This document shows positions 51,626 through 63,738 of a stretch of DNA of 64,000 nt, piece by piece. A program made the translations under genes and the position numbers. Under the pieces are notes generated by a model. It made no database searches. It was not told where the DNA came from and saw nothing but the letters and a program-made list of their open reading frames with translations. Source of the stretch: Saccharum officinarum (lineage: Eukaryota; Streptophyta; Magnoliopsida; Poales; Poaceae); contig CM036209.1 in the NCBI GenBank assembly GCA_020631735.1, positions 996,743 to 1,060,742 on the forward strand. Reading direction: 5' to 3'. How positions within the stretch are numbered: the first letter of the stretch is position 1; the number at the start of each line of letters is the position of its first letter.

Positions 51626-53220
51626 TGAAAGCTCCATGTTTGGTTTTAGATAATTAATGACAACCTAGGACTAACCTTTGTGCTAAGTGGTTGAATTAGA
51701 CAAGGTGGTCCTATCCAAGTGATGGAGCTAGATGGTGCATCATGATGGATGGTGATGGTCCAAAAGATGATCAAGTGCTCATGCTTGGAAAAGAGAAAGA
51801 GAAAAACAAAAATGGGCTCAAGGCAAAGGTATAAAACCATAGAGTCATTTTTGTTTGACACTCAAGACACCATAGAGGGTGTGAGTGATTTAGGTTTGAT
51901 AACCATACTATTAAGAGGGGAAAACTATAATTGCTTTACTCATCTAGTGCCACTAAGTTGAGTTTCATTTTGTATGTGCATTGGGGCTTAGTGACTTGGT
52001 GAGATGGTTGAAAAATTCCTAGAAATGCCTCGGAGAAATGCCATCTCTTTCACTAAATCGTGTTTGGCTTTGTTGAAGTGAGATAGCATTTAAAAGGCTA
52101 AAATTAGAGAAGAACAGAGAAATTGTTGTTGTTTCTCCTGCTGGCTTGCTCGCTGCTTTGCCGCTGTCGCGCGCGCGCTTTGCTGGGCCAGGCGCCGCTG
52201 CTGGGCCGGCCGTGCTCGCTGGGCCGCCAGCGCCCGCACTGCTGGCTGCTGTTGCGCTACGCGCTGGGCCACCGCTGGTTGGGCCGCTACTGCTGCCGCG
52301 CTGCTGCATTGCTGCTTGCTGGGCCGAGGCGCCCGCGCTGAGCTAGGCCGCCTGCTTGCTGGAGCGCTGCTTGGCCCTTGCTGGGCCGCTGCCGATGCTG
52401 CTTTGCTAGCTGGCCCAAGTGCTGGCTGCCGTCGCTGTTTGATGTGTTGAAGCCAAAGCCGCTGTCTGTTCAAGGCAGAGAACGATGCCTTTCCCTTCCA
52501 CCCGTTGCGAGTGAAGTAGAGGAGCTCGTGGGGAGCGACGACCATGGTAGGAGGTGGTCAGTAGCCGTTGGGGCCTAGCCGACCTGTCTTGCAAGGAAGT
52601 TAAGGCTAAGTGGCAGTACTCCTTTTTTCCCTTCTCTTGGTCAGTTTCACAGAGATAGCTCCTCCCCTCTTGTTCTCCCCATTACAAACCCTAGAACAAG
52701 AAGCTCTCATTTTCCCTCTCTCAATCCTTTGATTTGTGCTTCAATCAAGTGAGAGAGCTTGTGCTAGAGATCGATTTGAGAGCTCCAAGAGGATTCCCTC
52801 CCTCTCCTCTCCATTCCCATGGTTGGTGCTTGCTATTGAGAGGAGTTGGGGAAAGCCTAGTGCATGCATTTGTGATTCAATTTGGTAGCACTAGGTGGTG
52901 ATTGCAATTGTGGTATTCTTGTTACTCTTGGTGATTGTCGTCACCTAGACGGTTGGTGATTGATTGATTGGTGAGGGGATTTGGTGATTGTGTCCGCCCC
53001 CAATCAAGGTGACATTGTGAGGGGTTGTTGTGGTTCCTCGGCGGAGTGCTAAATACCAACTCTAGTGGATTGCTCGTGTCATTGAGTTACCGCACTTGTG
53101 TGTGGGGTCTTGCAGTGCCTTGCAGGGCGTTGGCTTGAGGGCCTTCTACCGAGGAACCACTAAGGTGTTGGTTGACACAACGGGGATGTAGCTTGCCGGC
53201 AAGCAAGTGAACCTCGGGAG
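51626..53220 (+). repeat. Copia-5 5' LTR, 3' end deleted
   Basis: It starts TGAAAGCTCCATGTTTGG (SIRE-like) after GTAGC (51621-51625). The equivalents of the late LTR part are present up to GTGAACCTCGGGAGAAAATCATG; the last 300-350 bp expected from copia-1, and the primer site, are missing. Its GC-rich U3 slot holds a different repeat (CTGGGCC, 52183-52387) and no GACCGGACGC arms. Confidence 0.8.
52183..52387. repeat. CTGGGCC repeat block in the copia-5 LTR
   Basis: CTGGGCC at 52183, 52201, 52219, 52264, 52319 and 52381, and TTGGGCC at 52279, embedded in GCTGCTTGCTGG-like sequence. It occupies the place where other SIRE-like LTRs here carry the palindrome array. Pro/Ala-rich open frames on the minus strand are by-products. 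Confidence 0.75.
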
Positions 53221-53227
53221 AAAATCA

Positions 53228-53636
53228 TGATTTTGCAATTCTTGATCCTGAACACCCCACCGACAATGAGAAGGCCAACAAGCAATGTAATGTCATGGCC
53301 ATCAACACCATCTACAATGGCATTGATTCTAAAGTATTTGAGGGCATCAAAGATCTTGAGTTTGCTAGTGAAGTGTGGACTAGGCTATGTGAAACATATG
53401 AGGGCACCAAAGTTGTCAAGAGTGCCAAGCTATACATGCTCAAGAGTAAATATGAGAACTTCAAGATGAAGGAAGATGAAACAATTCTGGAGATGTTTTA
53501 TAGATTGCAAGTGATTGTGAATGATCTCAAGGCATTAGGGCAAAAGACCGAAGACAAAGACTTTGGTCACAAATTCTTGATGTGCTTGCCTAAAAGATTC
53601 AAGACATTGAGATCCATCTTGTTTAGAGGTTGAAAG
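53228..53636 (+). pseudogene. Copia-5 gag fragment
   Basis: It starts inside gag at DFAILDPEHPTDNEKANKQ and runs through the UBN2-type domain (YNGIDSKVFEGIKDLEFASE, EMFYRLQVIVNDLKALG) to LPKRFKTLRSILFRG, then TGA. It is closest to copia-3 gag. The first 60 or so residues, the zinc knuckles and all of pol are absent. Confidence 0.8.
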
Positions 53637-53867
53637 AATTTCGTACCACGTATGAGATAAGGGGGCCTCTTTGTGGCTACGTCTCCTGCCTAATTTCAAT
53701 GTCCTACTCATCTTCAATGACGTCTTCCTCAGAGCCCTCCTCAATTCCACGGTCGTTGTACGGGCCCTTGATATGAAGCCTCGAGGACCTCTAAAGCCAC
53801 TGCAAGTACTTGTTGAAAGCGTGTTGTTCGTATAGAGGACCATGGTTGACTAGTACCTTCTCCCTAT
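53637..53867 (-). pseudogene. Transposon ORF fragment, possibly plant-mobile-domain type
   Basis: One minus-strand frame reads EKVLVNHGPLYEQHAFNKYL, then HIKGPYNDRG and an acidic tail with stops. This resembles a segment I associate with grass transposon proteins of the plant-mobile-domain group, probably the same group as the 50889-51621 gene. The assignment is tentative. Confidence 0.35.
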
Positions 53868-55296
53868 TGTAAGGTCCTAGATGGCTAGAGGGGGGTGAAT
53901 AGCCTAAAAAAATCCTACACAAGCCACTAAGCAAACTTGTTAGAATAACAAACGGCGTAAAGCGAGTTTTGCTTAGCCTACGGTTGTGATGCAAGCCTCC
54001 TATCCACAAGTCTAGTAGATTATGATCTCTAGTTCACACAAGAGCTATGTCACTAAACTTACACTAGTGAGCAAGCTAACAACTACTAGCAAAGGCTACC
54101 ACTAAAGCTACACAAGATAATCTAGTAAATGTAAATCAAGAGAGAGGATTGTGAATCTTATATCGACGGTGGAGTGAAGATGTTGCCAATCACCAAGATG
54201 ATATACAATCAATTAATATTGACAACAACACAATATGAAGACCAATCACCGGGAGACAAGAGACATAATATTTTTGTTCACCCGGTGTTCACTTGTGCAC
54301 CGACAAGCTACGTCACCAGTTGTGTCGACCAACACTTAGATGGTTTCTCGGTGTGACCCTCAAGTCACTTGCCCCTCAAGGAACGCCCCGCAAGGCACCG
54401 CAAGACACCACTCTCAAGTGAGGTAACTCAATGACACGCGCAATCCACTAGAGTTGCTTTTGGCGCTCCGCCGAGGAAAGCACAAGAACCTCTTACAATC
54501 AACCGGAGGTGGCCAAGAACAATCTCCTTCTCTTGCCAACGCCTCCAACAATCTCCAAGCCAGCTAGGAGCGGTACTCTCCAAGAGTAACAAGAAATCCA
54601 CCGGCTAAACCACCCACAAGTGCCACTAGATGCCCTCAAGCTATGCAATGAACTTTGGGATCACTCAATCTCACTTTTGATTTGCAATCAAGCAAGAGAG
54701 ATGAGTGGGAGGGAGAAGCTCTAGCTCAAAGGATGTACAAGAGTGTTAGAAATGTCAAGAGACCTCCCCAAGGGCTGGCCAACAAGTATTTATAAGCATC
54801 CCAAATGAATAGAGCCATTGTATCCCTTCACTGGGTGTTTTTTGGGACGACCGGACGTGCCGGTCGAGCCTGATCAGACGCGCTCAACCGCGTCCGATCG
54901 CCCTGCACTGTCCACGTGTTCTCTCTAGATTCAAACGTGGCCGCCCGATCCTCCAACGGTCACCGTGCGCTAACGGTCAAACGCAACGACCGGATGCGCC
55001 GCTCAACTAACCGGACGCGCCGATCGCACAGCACCACGCGCACGTGAAGCATCGACCGGACGCGCTCCAAACAACGACCGGACGCGACAGTGCCAGCGTC
55101 CGGTTGGAGTCCAGTAAGCTCCCTCAATGACTGGATGCGTCCGATTACGTGTGACCGGACGCGCCGCGCGTTCGATCAGCTTTACGCCACGCGGTACACT
55201 TCTGGGTGCCTGAACAGACGCGCCGGTCCCGCGAGTGACCGGACGCACCGGTGCGAAACCCTAACACCCGTGCGCCTGACTGCTGCGTTGAACTGA
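53868..55296 (-). repeat. Copia-6: partial SIRE-like LTR, cut by copia-2
   Basis: On the minus strand its end is CTAGGACCTTACA at 53868. A TATAAATA box lies at the complement of 54787-54794. Copia-2 begins at 55297 inside it, with ACTGA (55292-55296) as the probable left target duplication. The rest of this LTR should lie right of the window. Sequence is clearly diverged from copia-1 and copia-3. Confidence 0.8.
54849..55280. repeat. Palindrome array in the copia-6 LTR
   Basis: GACCGGACGC-type arms, mostly single or loosely paired, with many C/T changes (for example near 54872, 54995, 55055, 55075 and 55153). The first arm is 55 nt from the TATA box. Confidence 0.78.
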
Positions 55297-57330
55297 TGTA
55301 AGGTCCAAATAGGCTAGAGGGGGGGTGAATAGCCTAATTAAAACTTCTACAAGAATTACTTAACCACGAGTTAGTACGAAAGGTGGCGAAGCAAAAGCAC
55401 TAGCTCTAACTAATTAAGCAAGCCACCTACACAAGTCTAGTACAAGGCTATTCACTAAACACAACAACAACTACAAGCTAGAAACAAGAAGAAATACGAG
55501 AGAAGAGCTTTGATTGATTATACCGCCGTATAGAGATGAGATGTACCAATCAATCAATCACACAAGAGAAATCCTCAGGAAGAGAATGACATAAGAATTT
55601 ATCCCGAGGTTCACTTGCTTCCCGGCAAGCTACTCCCCGTTGTGGCGATACACCCACTTGTCAGTTCGCGAGCTAATCGACTATCAAGAGTCGAGCCCTC
55701 GGCAGGCGCCGCACAACCGCACACAAGATGGGGATCCTCCAAGCCACGAGCTCCACTAGAGTATCCAATTCACGAACTCCCGCGGGGAAGGATCAAGAAC
55801 CCCTTACAACACTTGGTGAAGGCTCCAACAATCTCCAATTGCGAGCTCAATCACCTCCGCTGCTCCAAGCCGTCTACCGTGTCGGGAAACATGGAAGAGT
55901 AACAAGAAATCTGCAGCAACTCGAAGATCAAGTGCCTCTAGAATGCAACTCTCAAGCAATGCACTTGAATCTCACTCAATCTCACTCAAGATGTGCAACT
56001 ATGCAAAGAGATGAGTGGAGGGGTTGTTCTCTAGCTCAAAGTATGTCTCTATATCTTAAAATGTGCAAGAGTTCCCCTCAAACCCCGGCCAACAGCTATT
56101 TATAACGAAGGGGTACGCAGCTAGTCGTTACAGACGACGCAGCGAAAAATGCGCTGACCGGACGCTCCGGTCAGGGTGACCGGACGCGTCCGGTCACTAC
56201 ACGACAAACGTGAACAGTGCGCGTCAGAACTAGCCGTTGCCCTGACCGGACGTGCTCAACCGAGTGACCGGACGCGACAGTGCCAGCGTCCGGTCGCGTT
56301 CCAGTAAGCTCCAGCTGCGACCGGACGCGTCCGATCGCACGTGACCGGACACGCCGCGCGTCCGATCGTTACTTCGCTTCGCTCTGCCCCTCTGGACGCC
56401 TGACCGGACGCTCCGGCTACGTGAGGGACCGGACGCGCCGGTCGCGCGCTCTGGTTCGCTCAGGAGAACTGACCGGACGCGCTGTTGAACTGCCCGGACG
56501 CCACAGTGCCAGCGTCCGGTTAGAGACCAGTAAGCTCCCTGGATGACCGGATGCGTCCGGTCAATAGTGACCGGACGCGCTGCGCGTCCAATCATCGAAC
56601 TAAAAACCACACAGACGCTGAACACTGAACGGACGCGTCCGGTCATACCGTGACCGCGTCCGGTGCAGCGTCCGGTCACCACAGTGACCTCCGTTCGCCT
56701 CCGTTTCTTTTCTGACTTCCAGCGCAAGAGAAAATAGTCATTTCACTTCTCCAAAAAGCGCCGAATCCCGCCTCGCAAGCTCGCCGGGAGGGAGAGAGGA
56801 ACCCAAACCCCTCTCTACCGATTGAACTCCACCGCCTTCGTAAATGTGCTAACACCACCAAGTGTACACCATCATGTGCATGTGTGTTAGCATTTCACAA
56901 TCATTTTCCAAGGCATTATGTTAGCTCTTTACTAGATCCTAATGCATATGCTCAAGACATTGATCTAGTGGCACTTGATTTCCGAGCTAACCGTGATTGC
57001 CCCTCTTGATAGTCGGCTATGTATCCTAAACCCGGTCAATCACTTCTCTACTCATCTTAGACCGGCAAAAGGAAAACCCTATGGTTATACCTTTGCCTTG
57101 CGCTCTTAGATCCTTCTCTTTCACTTGATCATCATGTCCTTCATTTTATGTGCATCTCCACCATGATCATCATTTCATGTCCATGCACCATCTCTTTGTG
57201 ATCTTGTGGCCACCACTCCTTGCCACATACACCTTCATCACATGTGTTGCTTATGCCTAACTCAAAATACTTGACACATGGCATTAGCAACTTGGTGTCA
57301 TTGATTACCAAAACCAAACTTGGGCTTTCA
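55297..57330 (-). repeat. Copia-2 3' LTR (2034 bp)
   Basis: On the minus strand it starts TGAAAGCCCAAG at 57330 and ends GGACCTTACA at 55297. A TATAAATA box lies at the complement of 56097-56104. Confidence 0.94.
56156..56685. repeat. Palindrome array in the copia-2 3' LTR
   Basis: The same array as copia-1, with one perfect 20-bp palindrome at 56177-56196 and many one-base variants. The nearest arm is 52 nt from the TATA box. Confidence 0.9.
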
Positions 57331-58419
57331 ATCTCCCCCTTTTTGGTAATTGATGACAACCATCACAAAGATATGAAATGAAATCAATTTTCAATTTCGA
57401 TAGTATTAGCTCCCCCTACATATGTGCTTCCATGAGTTTGGTTCAATTGTGCACATATGTATGGATTCGAATTTTGGGAGAGTTACTACTATCAAATTGA
57501 TGCTAAGGTATATAGAATGGACCTTTGAAGCGTGATACCAATCGGAGTTGCCTTTATATACCATCCTTAGCATCGAAGTAGCTAGACACCACTTGTAATA
57601 CATCACTTGTAAAGATCACAAACACTAAAGTACTTCGTGAGATCAACATTAAAAGCAAAGGTGTCTAGATACCATATGTAAAGCTACTCTTAACAAAACA
57701 TCATTCAAGTTCTATATCTAGCATACACCATTCAATCATGAATATCAAAATTAAACTTTGCAATGCAACATTTCATCATGTTAATGCACATACAAATGCA
57801 ACAAATAATCCATGAGCTTGCTCCCCCTACTTATGTGCTCAAATTTAATTTCTCTCCTCCTCACTATATCTTTTCTCTCTCTTTGTGACTTTTCTATCTT
57901 TGTGCTTTCTCTCTCCCTTTTTATATCTTTCTTGCTCTTTGCAATATCTTTGTGACTTTTCTCTCCCCCTTTGTTAACAATCACCAAAAAGGTGCCAATT
58001 TTAGTGAGAGATAAGTCAATTAATTGTGAAGGAGTCCAAATTATGGTTCAATCTAGATCACTTGCCTAGAATATGTAATTCGGTTTGATCCAAGGACAAG
58101 CTTTTTCACACCTTATAAAGTATAAGGGTTATCTTGACCATGTTGAATTACACATCATGAGCTTATTTTCTAGATTCAACACTAGGTTTGCAAGCCCACA
58201 AACATGTCATATGCTACCACTAGATCAGTCAAACATAGAAGCAATAGTGGTACCATATATACATCAAAATCATTTAATTTTCATGAATGAGCCTATTTGT
58301 CAAGCAAATATGTCTATATGTTCTAACCATGTCCTTAGCAGAGTATGAATGATATGCCAAACAACTTTACCTTGCTATGTTGGAGGAGAGGCATGTCATA
58401 TAAGAATGTGGGGGTACAC
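57331..58419 (-). other. Copia-2 3' non-coding region and polypurine tract
   Basis: Polypurine tract at 57331-57345 on the minus strand (AAAAAGGGGGAGAT), further purine boxes near 57412, 57820 and 57965, and an AGAAAG-rich stretch at 57850-57970 replacing the tidy repeat of copia-1. No protein-like frame. Confidence 0.75.
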
Positions 58420-61400
58420 TCATTTCAAGTTGGAGAAGTCAAGTATGTTCAATTCATTCTTCAACTTGTAAAATCTCTTTTCATCAAGTGGCTTTGTAAA
58501 AATGTCGGCTAGTTGATCTTCGGTGCCAATGCTCTCAATGCTAATATCACCCTTTTGTTGATGGTCTCTTATGAAATGATGCCTTATGTCAATGTGCTTG
58601 GTTCTTGAATGTTGAACCGGATTTTGTGTCATCTTGATAGCACTTTCACTATCACAAAACAAAGGCACATTCTTGTATTTGATTCCAAAGTCATTCAAGG
58701 TGGCTTTCATCCAAAGCAATTGTGCACAACAACTACTGGCACTAATGTATTCGGCCTCGGCGGTAGATAGTGCAACACTATTTTGTTTCTTTGATGACCA
58801 TGAAACAAGAGACCTCCCAAGCATTTGACAAGTGCCACTTGTGCTCATTCTATCAATCTTGCATCCACCATAGTCGGAGTCCGAATATCCAATCAACTCA
58901 AAGTTAGACCCCTTGGGATACCATAGTCCAACATCATGAGTGCCCTTGAGATATCTCAATATTCTCTTGGTTGCTTTCAAGTGACTTTCTCTAGGTGAAG
59001 CTTGATATCTTGCACATTTGCACACACTAAACATCACATCCGGCCTAGAAGCGGTGACATAGAGCAAACTTCCAATCATAGACCGGTATTGCTTTTGATC
59101 TACCATGTTTCCACTATCATCAATACCCAATTGATCATTAGTGCCCATTGGTGTGCTCATTGGCTTAGCATCTTGCAATCCAAACTTCTTGATCATGTCC
59201 TTGATGTACTTGCCTTGACTTACAAAAGTGTCATTCTTCATTTGCTTGATTTGAAGTCCAAGGAAGTAACTAAGCTCTCCAATCATAGACATCTCAAACT
59301 CATTAGCCATCATATTTCCAAATTCTTCACAAAAGTCTTGGTTAGTTGATCCAAAGATAATGTCATCCACATAGATTTGCAACACAAACAAGTCATTTCC
59401 AAGCTTCTTGGTGAAGAGAGTGGTGTCAACCTTTCCTATCTTGAACCCTTTAGAGAGGAGAAAGTCCCTCAACCTCTCATACCATGCTCTAGGTGCTTGC
59501 TTCAAACCATACAATGCCTTCTTTAGCTTATATACATGGTTGGGCTTCTTATCATCTTCAAAACCGGAAGGTTGCTCAACATAAACTTCTTCATTGATGT
59601 AGCCATTGAGAAATGCACTCTTGACATCCATTTGATAGAGATTGATGTTGTGTGCACAAGCATATGCTAATAAGATTTTAATTGCTTCCAATCTTGCAAC
59701 CGGTGCATATGTCTCTCCAAAGTCAAGACCCTCAACTTGAGTGTATCCTTGTGCTACTAATCTTGCTTTGTTCCTTACAACCATGCCATCTTGATCTTGC
59801 TTGTTTCTAAAGACCCACTTAGTGCCAATCACATTGTAGTTCTTTGGCCTCTCAACAAGTTTCCAAACTTGATTTCTAGCAAAGTTGTTTAGTTCTTCAT
59901 GCATGGCATTTACCCACTCGGAATCTTTCAATGCATCTTCTATCTTCTTTGGTTCTTCTAATGAGACAAATGAGTAATGCTCATAAAATGATGCTAATCT
60001 TGATCTAGTTTGAACACCACTTTGAATTCCACCAATGATTTGGTCCAATGGATGATCTTTTGCAATACTAGTAGGTTGGAGTATTGGGAGTTGATTGCTT
60101 CCACTTGTTTGACCTTGAACTTGAGCTTCATCATGAGAACCACTAGAGCTTGCTTGATTTGTATCAATTTGCACACTTTGGTTGATCACATGAATATCAT
60201 CATCATCAACTTGCATCGGCCTTATATCACCAATGTCCATGTTCTTCATTGCATTTGACAATTGATCTCCTCTCACATCATCAAGGTTTTGAGCTTCATT
60301 TTGAGACCCTTGGGTTTCATCAAACTCAACATCATGAACTTCTTCCAAGGTGCCATTTGTGAGATTCCAAACTCTATATGATTTGCTTGTGGTAGAATAA
60401 CCAAGTAAGAACCCTTCATCACATTTCTTTTCAAACTTGCTCAATCTAGTGCCTTTCTTGAGAATATAGCATTTGCAACCAAACACTCTAAAGTATGCAA
60501 TGTTGGGCTTTCTTCCATTCAATAGTTCATATGGTGTCTTTCCAAGCTTCCTATGGCAATAGAGACGGTTACTACAATAGCAAGCCGTGTTGATAGCTTC
60601 ACTCCAAAATGAATGACTAACATTGTATTCACTAAGCATTGATCTAGCCATATCAATCAAGGTTCTATTTTTCCTTTCAACTACACCATTTGATTGAGGA
60701 GTGTATGTTGGTGAGAATTGATGCCCAATACCAAGATCATCACACAAATCTTCAATTCTTGTGTTCTTGAACTCACTACCATTGTCACTTCTAATCTTCT
60801 TGATGGTGATTTCAAACTCATTTTGCACTCTCTTGACAAAAGACTTGAATAGATCATAAACATCACTCTTGTCATAAAGAAAGAGCACCCAAGTGTATCT
60901 AGTGTAGTCATCCACAATCACAAAACCATACTTGTTGCCACCAATGCTAGTGTATGTTGTTGGCCCAAACAAGTCCATGTGCAATAGCTCAAATGCTTTT
61001 GATGTGCTCATTTCACTTTTACTAGGATGTGAATTTCCAACTTGTTTGCCGGCTTGACAAGCACTACATAGTTTATCCTTCTCAAAGGTGACATCCTTCA
61101 ATCCTCTAACTAAGTCATGCCTCAAAAGTTTGTTCAATTGTTTCATTCCAACATGACCAAGCCTTCTATGCCATAACCAACCCATACTAGATTTACTAAG
61201 CAAGCATGATGTCAATTGTGTCTCACTATCATTGAAGTCAACCAAGTATAAGCTACCATGTCTAAATCCTTTGAATATCAAGTTTGATCCATCAACACTT
61301 ATGACTTCAACATCATCACTACCAAATATGCACTTGAAGCCAAGATCACAAAGTTGTGCCATCGATAAAAGATTGAAATCTAAGCTCTCAACTAGCAACA

Positions 61401-61602
61401 CATTAGATATGCTCATGTCATTTGAGATAGCAATTTTACCAAGCCCCTTGACCTTGCCTTTCTTGTTGTTGCCAAAAGTGATAGCATCAAAACCACCATT
61501 TTGACTTGTATCAATTGAATTGAACATACAAGAGTCTCCGGTCATATGTTGAGTGCACCCACTATCAAGCACCCAATGCCTTCCTCCGGCTTTGTAATTG
61601 AC
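58420..61602 (-). CDS. Copia-2 pol: protease, integrase, reverse transcriptase, RNase H
   Basis: Same domain order and length as copia-1 pol, with LDSGC, the H-H-C-C zinc motif, [19 protein letters not shown] and the RNase H residues in place. No stop or frameshift. Substitutions relative to copia-1 are few; one lies next to an RNase H catalytic Asp (FCDSES instead of FCDNES). The frame opens after a TAG at the complement of 61603-61605. It lacks a normal start codon, as copia-1 does. Confidence 0.95.
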   Translation of the reverse strand, partial: VNYKAGGRHWVLDSGCTQHMTGDSCMFNSIDTSQNGGFDAITFGNNKKGKVKGLGKIAISNDMSISNVLLVESLDFNLLSMAQLCDLGFKCIFGSDDVEVISVDGSNLIFKGFRHGSLYLVDFNDSETQLTSCLLSKSSMGWLWHRRLGHVGMKQLNKLLRHDLVRGLKDVTFEKDKLCSACQAGKQVGNSHPSKSEMSTSKAFELLHMDLFGPTTYTSIGGNKYGFVIVDDYTRYTWVLFLYDKSDVYDLFKSFVKRVQNEFEITIKKIRSDNGSEFKNTRIEDLCDDLGIGHQFSPTYTPQSNGVVERKNRTLIDMARSMLSEYNVSHSFWSEAINTACYCSNRLYCHRKLGKTPYELLNGRKPNIAYFRVFGCKCYILKKGTRLSKFEKKCDEGFLLGYSTTSKSYRVWNLTNGTLEEVHDVEFDETQGSQNEAQNLDDVRGDQLSNAMKNMDIGDIRPMQVDDDDIHVINQSVQIDTNQASSSGSHDEAQVQGQTSGSNQLPILQPTSIAKDHPLDQIIGGIQSGVQTRSRLASFYEHYSFVSLEEPKKIEDALKDSEWVNAMHEELNNFARNQVWKLVERPKNYNVIGTKWVFRNKQDQDGMVVRNKARLVAQGYTQVEGLDFGETYAPVARLEAIKILLAYACAHNINLYQMDVKSAFLNGYINEEVYVEQPSGFEDDKKPNHVYKLKKALYGLKQAPRAWYERLRDFLLSKGFKIGKVDTTLFTKKLGNDLFVLQIYVDDIIFGSTNQDFCEEFGNMMANEFEMSMIGELSYFLGLQIKQMKNDTFVSQGKYIKDMIKKFGLQDAKPMSTPMGTNDQLGIDDSGNMVDQKQYRSMIGSLLYVTASRPDVMFSVCKCARYQASPRESHLKATKRILRYLKGTHDVGLWYPKGSNFELIGYSDSDYGGCKIDRMSTSGTCQMLGRSLVSWSSKKQNSVALSTAEAEYISASSCCAQLLWMKATLNDFGIKYKNVPLFCDSESAIKMTQNPVQHSRTKHIDIRHHFIRDHQQKGDISIESIGTEDQLADIFTKPLDEKRFYKLKNELNILDFSNLK

Positions 61603-61615
61603 CTACAAGACAAGA

Positions 61616-62680
61616 TCAATTCTTTTTAGGTACCCAAACTTGTTTGGGTCCTCCAAGGTTAGAGACTAAGCTCTTTGGTACCCAAATGGCTTTCTTCTTT
61701 GAGCCCATCCATGGTGTACCAATAAACTTAGCATGAACACCATTTGTACCCTTGGTAAGCATATAGAAAGAATTAAACTTGATTGAGGATACATTTGCAT
61801 TGGATTTCTTGTTCATGCAATGTTGCTCTATGTGACCAACTTGCTTGCAACTTTTGCAATAGCTACCATTGTTCTTCACAAAACGAGTCTTGTGAGGAGC
61901 AAAAGCGGCCTTGCCTTTCTTGGGGTTATAGCCCAATCCCTCTTTGTAGAGAGAAGCTCTTTGGCTACCCAAGCACATAAGCAAGCGGTCCTCACCACCA
62001 TAAGCCTTAGCTAATGTGTGATTGAGCTCTTTTACCTCCTTCTTGAGATTTTCATTCTCAACTATAAGTGTGGAGTCACAAGTGAAACCATCACTACTAG
62101 ATGAGGATGATGTAGATGAGCTACATGAAGGGTTAGTAGGAGCAACAATAATAGGCTTATGAAAAGTTTCATCAATTATATCACATGATATGCCTATGTT
62201 ACAAGTTTTAGCTTTCTCAACATTAGTTGGCATGTTTTCACATTTGTTAACTAGAGAGGAACGAGCTTCTTCAAGCTTAGTGTGAGACTTTTGAAGCTTC
62301 TTATGGTCTACCTTTAGACTCTCATAAGATGCCCTAAGCTCATCAAGTTCTTGCATAAGGTTTTTCTTTTCCTTAAGCAAGCCCTTGCACTCCTTTCTAG
62401 ATTCTTTAAAATGTTGAGTGCAATCTTCTAGCATAGTGATTAGTTCATCTTTAGTGAATTCTTCTTCATCACTATCACTATCACTAGCATTATCATGATC
62501 ACTCTCATCGTCGGATGATACCTTAGCGGCCTTAGCCATGAAGCATGATGGAGTGTCGAAGAGGGAGACCTTCTCTTGGATGGCAATGCTAGCATGTCCC
62601 TTCTTCTTGCTCTTGTAGTCATCCTCATCATCACTTGAGGAATCATCACTATCCCATGTAGCAACATGAGAATCATTCTT
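61616..62680 (-). CDS. Copia-2 gag, second part
   Basis: The -1 frame continuation of gag: acidic region, likely coiled coil, Ser-rich segment, second CCHC knuckle (CKSCKQVGHIEQHC) and KQVWVPKKN before TGA. It corresponds to copia-1 19300-20366 with few differences (for example SCDIIDETFHK instead of SYDIINESCHK). Confidence 0.85.
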   Translation of the reverse strand, partial: KNDSHVATWDSDDSSSDDEDDYKSKKKGHASIAIQEKVSLFDTPSCFMAKAAKVSSDDESDHDNASDSDSDEEEFTKDELITMLEDCTQHFKESRKECKGLLKEKKNLMQELDELRASYESLKVDHKKLQKSHTKLEEARSSLVNKCENMPTNVEKAKTCNIGISCDIIDETFHKPIIVAPTNPSCSSSTSSSSSSDGFTCDSTLIVENENLKKEVKELNHTLAKAYGGEDRLLMCLGSQRASLYKEGLGYNPKKGKAAFAPHKTRFVKNNGSYCKSCKQVGHIEQHCMNKKSNANVSSIKFNSFYMLTKGTNGVHAKFIGTPWMGSKKKAIWVPKSLVSNLGGPKQVWVPKKN

Positions 62681-62689
62681 CTTCTTATA

Positions 62690-63678
62690 AGAGCTTTTTT
62701 TTTCTTTTCTTGCTTCTTCTCTTTCTTGATAGCATCTTCATCATCACTATCATAAGGACACTTTGCAATGAGATGGTCCTTGCTATGGCATCTAAAGCAT
62801 CTCATGGTATGCTCACTCTTCTTGGATGAGTTCTTCCTCCTTCTTGCACGATAGCCTTTCTTCTTCATGAATTTGCCAAATTGCTTGACAAAGAGAGCCA
62901 TCTTCTCATCAATGTCATCACTATCACAAGAGCTTGAGTCTTTATCACTTGATGATTCAATCTTGGATTTGCTCTTGGATGTGGTGGCTTTGAATGCCAC
63001 ACTCTTCTTCTTTTCATCATCTTTCTTCTCATTTTTCTTCTTCTTCTTGACCAACTCATCCTTCTCATCATCTTCTCTATATGAATCATCGGTCATCACT
63101 TCTTGAAATATTTGTTGAGGAGTTGAATCCTTCAATGTAGTCCTCACTAGCACGGTGATCAATGTATCAAATCTCTTGGGTAGACTTCTCAAGAACTTCA
63201 TAGAGAATTGATTGTCCTTGACCTCCTCACCAAGTGCCTTGAGCTCATTGACAATGACTTGCAACCTATGAAACATCTCCGGTACACTCTCATCATCTTG
63301 CATCTTGAAGCTTGAAAAATTTTCTTGCAAGATATATGCTTTAGCGGTCTTTGTACCTTCGGTGCCCTCAAATGTTTCTTCTAGCTTGGCCCAAGCATCA
63401 TGAGCAATCTCTATGTTCTTTACTTGCTCAAATGTCTTGTCATCTAGTGCCTCATGAAGAGCACTAATGGCAATATCATTGCATTGGAGCTTCTTCTCCT
63501 CTACCGGTGTAGGTGCTTCCGGATTAGCAACCTCAAATTTTGTTTCGGTGACCTTCCACACTTCTCTATTGATTGACTTTAGGTGTGCGGTCATCTTAAC
63601 CTTCCAATATGCATAATTTGTGCCATCAAAGTGAGGTGCCTTCTTGGTGTTGTTGATGTGCAAGCTTAATTGAGCCAT
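62690..63678 (-). CDS. Copia-2 gag, first part
   Basis: It starts MAQLSLHINNTKK (complement of 63676-63678). UBN2-type gag domain, Lys-rich segment and CCHC knuckle (CFRCHSKDHLIAKC) as in copia-1. The frame becomes implausible after EKKKK near 62700, where a run of nine A occurs on the sense strand; the proper continuation is in the -1 frame. Copia-1 has its break about ten codons later, at another A-run. Confidence 0.85.
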
Positions 63679-63723
63679 TTCTTTTTCACCGTAGGTTGTT
63701 AAGCCTCAAATAAACGGTGCCTC

Positions 63724-63736
63724 GGCTCCGATACCA
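63724..63736 (-). other. Copia-2 primer-binding site
   Basis: TGGTATCGGAGCC on the minus strand, the same one-base variant as copia-1. Confidence 0.88.
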
Positions 63737-63738
63737 CT

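Noticed and set aside
51276..51637. Minus-strand Ser/Leu-rich frames opposite the transposon-type gene
   Set aside because: They are shadows of the Glu/Lys/Arg-rich exon on the plus strand.
52019..52545. Ala/Pro/Gln-rich minus-strand frames in the copia-5 LTR
   Set aside because: They translate the CTGGGCC repeat; no domain and no consistent start.
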